From the NCBI GenBank assembly GCA_963578605.1, contig CAUZEA010000104.1:1-19247 (forward strand): a stretch of DNA of 19,247 bases, given 5' to 3'. Each line of letters begins with the position of its first letter. Within the stretch, counting starts at the first letter, position 1. The DNA is from JAKVCB01 sp963578605. Its GTDB lineage: Bacteria > Planctomycetota > Planctomycetia > Pirellulales > Lacipirellulaceae. Positions 16,072 to 19,247 of this stretch are shown piece by piece. Made by a program: the position numbers and the translations under genes. The notes beneath the pieces were generated by a model. That model saw only the letters and a program-made list of their open reading frames with translations, was not told the DNA's origin and ran no database searches.

Positions 16072-16893
16072 CTAGCGGAACTGGCCGGGAGAATCGCTGC
16101 AGCCGGGCCTGACCTGCCGGACGGTACCACTGGTAAGGCTCTCCAGGCCAGCATCGGTTTGCACCACCAAGGCCCCCTCATGATCGATACCACGGCAAAC
16201 GCCAACGATCCGCCGCTTGCCAGACTCGACTTCCACCGTTCGCCCTCGCAACATGCAATGCTCGTGCCACCGGTCAAGCAACCGTAGTTGTCCGGTTGCC
16301 AGCGCAGCATACTGCTCTGCCAGGCTATTTAATGTGGTGATCAAAAGGTCGGGCAAACTGAGATGTTGACCTGTCGCATCGAAAAACGAAGTGGCGGTTG
16401 CCCGGATCGCGGCTGGGGCCTCCTGCACGGAGTTGTTGACATTGATGCCAACACCAACGACGAGGCGTTCGGGACACGCGGCAGGTCGCTCGAGCAGGAT
16501 TCCGGCTATTTTTCGCGACTGGAAATAAACATCATTCGGCCACTTCAGCTGGAAATCGGCGGTACCATCAAACGCGTTCAAGGCGTGGCGAACCGCCAGC
16601 GCCGCAGCCAGGGAGACGCGAGTGTCACCCGCTGGCCGCTGGCCGTTTGCGAAATCAACGACCAGGGTAAACGTCAGTGCCCCCGGCCCAGCCCACCAGC
16701 GATTGCTCCCCCGTCCCCTGCCGGCCGTTTGCAACTCGGTGAGTATGATCAGCGGGGTTTCGCATTCTTCAACCCGGGCGAGTTGCGAAGCACGATCGCT
16801 GGTCGACGGTAGCTGCGGATAGTATTCGACCACTCGCACCGGCGATTCGACTTTGATGCGTTCGAGGTCGGTGGGCTGAAAAGCACGTTCCAT
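16072..16893 (-). CDS. birA: Biotin--[acetyl-CoA-carboxylase] ligase
   Basis: This cytoplasmic enzyme activates biotin with ATP and attaches it to the biotin carboxyl carrier protein, as needed for fatty acid synthesis. From ATG 16893 it has 273 aa. STSDRA (30-35) contacts biotin, TAGRGRGSNRWW (56-67) is the adenylate-binding loop, KWPNDV (117-122) holds the key lysine, and KIAGILLE (128-135) and VGVGINVNN (146-154) follow. The C-terminal SH3-like domain is present. There is no N-terminal DNA-binding domain, so this is a class I ligase that cannot act as the biotin repressor. A GTG at 16944 would add 17 residues; neither start has a Shine-Dalgarno site. It follows the SDR gene on the same strand after 248 bp, so co-transcription is uncertain. 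Confidence 0.93.
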   Translation of the reverse strand: MERAFQPTDLERIKVESPVRVVEYYPQLPSTSDRASQLARVEECETPLIILTELQTAGRGRGSNRWWAGPGALTFTLVVDFANGQRPAGDTRVSLAAALAVRHALNAFDGTADFQLKWPNDVYFQSRKIAGILLERPAACPERLVVGVGINVNNSVQEAPAAIRATATSFFDATGQHLSLPDLLITTLNSLAEQYAALATGQLRLLDRWHEHCMLRGRTVEVESGKRRIVGVCRGIDHEGALVVQTDAGLESLTSGTVRQVRPGCSDSPGQFR

Positions 16894-17141
16894 AGCAATC
16901 GACGAACGGGGGGAAAAGTAACTGACAGGTCTTTGGGCAAACACCTTAACCAGTCTTCACGCACCGAGGCGAGTGTAAGCCGGTCGAAATTTTCTGTCAA
17001 ATCGCGGCTTGGCCTGCTTGGAGATTTTTTCCACTTGAAGTTATTGTGGCCAGAGACGCAGGTCCACTAAATCATAGTCCTGGAGAAATAGTCCCCAGGT
17101 TCAAAAATCGACCGAGACACGATGGTTATCTCCCGTGGAAA
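16894..17141. other. Short spacer between the SDR and birA genes
   Basis: No gene is supported. It contains the hairpin at 17079-17099, which may end the SDR transcript, and a T run at about 17023-17030. A birA promoter would be expected between 16900 and 17070, but I cannot place it. Confidence 0.4.
17079..17099 (-). terminator. Candidate 3' hairpin after the SDR gene
   Basis: On the minus strand CCTGGGGA and TCTCCAGG pair through 8 bp, one of them G-U, around a 5-nt loop, about 43 nt after the SDR stop. No T tract follows, so it is a stem-loop that could stabilise an mRNA end rather than a classic intrinsic terminator. Confidence 0.3.
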
Positions 17142-17912
17142 TTAGTTGAAACACCGGCCGCCACAAACGTTCAATGCTTGGCCATTGATGGCGCCGGCCG
17201 AATCGCCGGCAAGAAAGACCGCTAACGCGGCAACTTCGTCGGGATCCAGGCGGCGGCCGAGCAGCGAAGCGGATTCTTCGATTTGCTCGAACGTCTTGCC
17301 CGTCCGCCGGGCATCGTATTCAAGCCGTTTGTCGTTCATCAGCGTCGCCGTTACACCAGGGCAAACCGCGTTGGCGGTGATACCCTTCTCGCCCACTTCC
17401 AGAGCTGTGACCTTGGTCAAGCCTATGATCGCATGCTTGCTGGCCGAGTAGGCAGCACCATGCAACGCCGGAAGCTTTCCGGCAACCGAGGCGATGTTGA
17501 TAATGCGACCCCAGCCGGCTTGGATCATGTCTGGCAAAACAAACTTGGTCAAACGGTACGGTGCATTGACATTGACTGCAAAACTGCGGTCCCAAAAGTC
17601 GTCGTCGTAGTCGACCAACTGCTGTGGGGCCTCGCTGCTGCCGACCCCGGCATTGTTGACGAGGATCTCGATCGGACCCCAAGTGGTCTTAACACGATCG
17701 ACAATGCGAGCAGGAGCATCACGATCGACAAGGTCAGCGGCGATCGCCAACCCCTGTCCCCCGGCCTGGCCAATCGCGGTAACGAGCATTTCCAACTGTT
17801 CCTGGGTGCGCGAGGTCACGGCGACTCTTGCACCTCCCGCGGCAAGCGATAAGGCAATGGCCCGCCCAATACCTCGGCCAGCGCCGGTCACTAATGCAAT
17901 GCGGTTGTCCAT
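17142..17912 (-). CDS. Short-chain dehydrogenase/reductase (FabG-like)
   Basis: This is an intact classical SDR of 256 aa, a cytoplasmic NAD(P)(H)-dependent ketone/alcohol oxidoreductase. The cofactor loop TGAGRGIG is at 9-16 and NNAG at 86-89. The catalytic set is N114, S142, Y155 and K159 (YSASK). The C-terminal block DEVAALAVFLAGD and the ending GQALNVCGG resemble ketoacyl- and hydroxyacyl-reductase relatives. The ATG at 17912 follows GGAGG (17922-17926) with a 9-nt gap. The substrate cannot be named. The preceding gene on the strand ends 77 bp upstream, so they may share a transcript. It is a different subfamily from the SDR relic at 9880-10117. Confidence 0.92.
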   Translation of the reverse strand: MDNRIALVTGAGRGIGRAIALSLAAGGARVAVTSRTQEQLEMLVTAIGQAGGQGLAIAADLVDRDAPARIVDRVKTTWGPIEILVNNAGVGSSEAPQQLVDYDDDFWDRSFAVNVNAPYRLTKFVLPDMIQAGWGRIINIASVAGKLPALHGAAYSASKHAIIGLTKVTALEVGEKGITANAVCPGVTATLMNDKRLEYDARRTGKTFEQIEESASLLGRRLDPDEVAALAVFLAGDSAGAINGQALNVCGGRCFN

Positions 17913-17989
17913 CGTTCCTTACCTCCAGGCCACGAATTATTGGTGGGAAACGGTCAGCAAACATTGTGACACACAATCGACCGTCAAGG

Positions 17990-19114
17990 CTATTGTTGGA
18001 GGACGACAATCTGATGAATGTGTGTCTCAGGTGCGGGCACAGCCAGGTAATCTCCCTTTGGTTGAATCTCGAGATCTTCCCGGACAGGCCACGCAATGTA
18101 GGCTTTTCGAGGCCTCGCAAAATCTTTTCGGACCAGAATGGTTGCCTCTGGAAGCGGGTAAACCTTACCCAAGTCGCGCACCGTCGCGTTCAGCAGATGC
18201 ACGATGATCCGATCCTCGTGTTTCTGCTCAAAAAACGTGCACTCCAGATGATGCGGTCCTTTGACGTAGATGGGCGGGTTCGGTGCAAGCTCGTCGAGCA
18301 ACTCGCGGGTGAGATCCAGCATCCAGCCTTCACGTCGCGCGAACGGCAAGTGCCGAACTAATTTAGGTGGATAGGTTCCCTCGTCGATTCCATTTAATTT
18401 GATGAGTTTGTACAAGGGCGCACTCAAGTACACCGACTTACCGAGGCCGTAATTGTTCCAATGAACTCCCGGTAGCTGGGATGGCTCAGAATTGAAACCG
18501 GGCTTGGCAATCGCGAGTGTTGCTTTCGAAACACCGGCAGTGGGTCGTGTCAAAATCACAGGCCCCGTCATGTGAAGGCTTGTCGTGGTAACCGGGGCGA
18601 GCAGGTCCTGGAGATGGGCAAGAAAATCACCTTGTGGAATCAGGTAGCTACCCGAGCCGGCCTCAGTTTCTGCGGTCCAGCTGTACTCTTGTTTCTTGAC
18701 GTAGCCAAGCCCAAAGACATCGGCCAGGGAAAACTCTTGGTGGATCTCGCCAAACTCGTCATACAGGCTGGTTTCGTAGGTCGCCAGAATCGATCCGCCT
18801 TCGCGGACGTACTGCGCGATCGCCGCGGCCTGTTGATCCGAGAGGATCGCCACATTGGGAAGGATCACCAGTTGGAACTTTTTCAAATTCTCCAAATCCA
18901 GATCAAGTTCGGCGCTAAGAAACTCGACAGGCACTCGGAGAAGTTGGAGTGTGTCGAAGATCCCTTCCAGGTGCGGGCGGGGACCGCGGTCCGGATTTTT
19001 CCTGGCGTAATACGTACGTACGGCTTCGCTCGATACGATCGCGGTGTAAAGGATGGGCGAGGCCTGCTGGAGATACGGTTCCTTCTCTTCGACTTCCGCG
19101 AAAATCGGAGTCAT
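17990..19114 (-). CDS. Beta-galactosidase-trimerisation-like protein, probably 5'-truncated
   Basis: The 374-aa product looks like the C-terminal two thirds of a planctomycete glycoside-hydrolase-like protein. Residues about 20-130 match the GATase-like beta-galactosidase trimerisation domain: LEGIFDTLQLLRVPVEF, LVILPNVAILSDQQ, YVREGGSILATYETSLYDEFG. A beta-sandwich-like C-terminus (IIVHLLNATVRDLGK) follows. The expected N-terminal catalytic barrel is missing. The ATG at 19114 has no convincing Shine-Dalgarno site and no signal peptide, and the frame is closed upstream by TAA at 19151-19153. A 17-bp inverted repeat lies just beyond. I infer that a rearrangement removed the 5' part, so the gene may be non-functional; a genuine short protein is the alternative. 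Confidence 0.7.
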   Translation of the reverse strand: MTPIFAEVEEKEPYLQQASPILYTAIVSSEAVRTYYARKNPDRGPRPHLEGIFDTLQLLRVPVEFLSAELDLDLENLKKFQLVILPNVAILSDQQAAAIAQYVREGGSILATYETSLYDEFGEIHQEFSLADVFGLGYVKKQEYSWTAETEAGSGSYLIPQGDFLAHLQDLLAPVTTTSLHMTGPVILTRPTAGVSKATLAIAKPGFNSEPSQLPGVHWNNYGLGKSVYLSAPLYKLIKLNGIDEGTYPPKLVRHLPFARREGWMLDLTRELLDELAPNPPIYVKGPHHLECTFFEQKHEDRIIVHLLNATVRDLGKVYPLPEATILVRKDFARPRKAYIAWPVREDLEIQPKGDYLAVPAPETHIHQIVVLQQ

Positions 19115-19178
19115 CAGTTTTTGACCTGCCCCCAGTGACAGTACCAGTAGTTAAGTTACTCTTTGCAGCACCGCTAGG

Positions 19179-19229
19179 CCAGCCACTTCACTTCGTGGAG
19201 GCGTAGCCGGAACGAAGTGAAGTGGCTGG
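19179..19229. repeat. Perfect 17-bp inverted repeat (REP-like palindrome)
   Basis: The arms CCAGCCACTTCACTTCG (19179-19195) and CGAAGTGAAGTGGCTGG (19213-19229) are perfect complements around a 17-nt loop that itself contains GGCGTAGCC, a small second stem. It lies 65 bp before the start of the truncated gene. The form fits a dispersed palindromic element of the REP or MITE-remnant kind; a bidirectional terminator is possible, but no T tract is present on either side. Confidence 0.85.
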
Positions 19230-19247
19230 GTTGCCTCGGGGGCTGGA

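Noticed and set aside
17283..17852. 189-codon plus-strand frame opposite the SDR gene
   Set aside because: It is antisense to an intact SDR with all catalytic motifs, with no independent support.

Overview
The window looks like a piece of a Planctomycetota chromosome, probably a Pirellulales-type bacterium. The markers are a BBP7-family outer membrane beta-barrel protein, a PEP-CTERM exported protein, an FGly sulfatase, a Tat-exported Gfo/Idh/MocA oxidoreductase, a COG4299/DUF5009 membrane acetyltransferase, and frequent GTG or TTG starts in long spacers. No rRNA, tRNA, CRISPR array, insertion sequence or phage gene was seen. The phylum assignment is inferred from gene families, not from a marker gene.

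Layout. (1) 347-5238, plus strand: a two-gene heavy-metal RND efflux operon, an HlyD/CusB-type adaptor with a histidine-rich repeat followed by a CzcA/CusA-type permease. No outer-membrane channel gene or regulator is present. (2) 5984-8137, plus strand: a PQQ-dependent glucose-dehydrogenase-like lipoprotein, after a ~745 bp spacer. (3) 8245-14159, minus strand, read from right to left: a Gfo/Idh/MocA oxidoreductase, a DUF5009 acetyltransferase, a PEP-CTERM protein, a relic of a short-chain dehydrogenase (9880-10117), and a sulfatase. (4) 14628-15992, plus strand: the BBP7 protein. (5) 16072-19114, minus strand: a beta-galactosidase-trimerisation-like protein that seems to lack its N-terminal half, then an intact SDR, then a biotin-protein ligase.

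How the genes fit together. The efflux genes are a metal-export module. The other genes are mostly a typical planctomycete mix of carbohydrate and cell-surface functions: sulfate removal, sugar oxidation, aminosugar acetylation and surface display. They do not form one clear pathway. No complete new defence or mobile system is evident.

The most informative unlisted signals are four. The first is the SDR relic, with an internal deletion and a frame change. The second is a pair of related ~75-105 bp elements, each lying 3' of a minus-strand gene. The third is a perfect 17-bp inverted repeat next to the 5' end of the truncated glycosidase-like gene. The fourth is a ~65-70 residue insertion in the periplasmic part of the RND permease.
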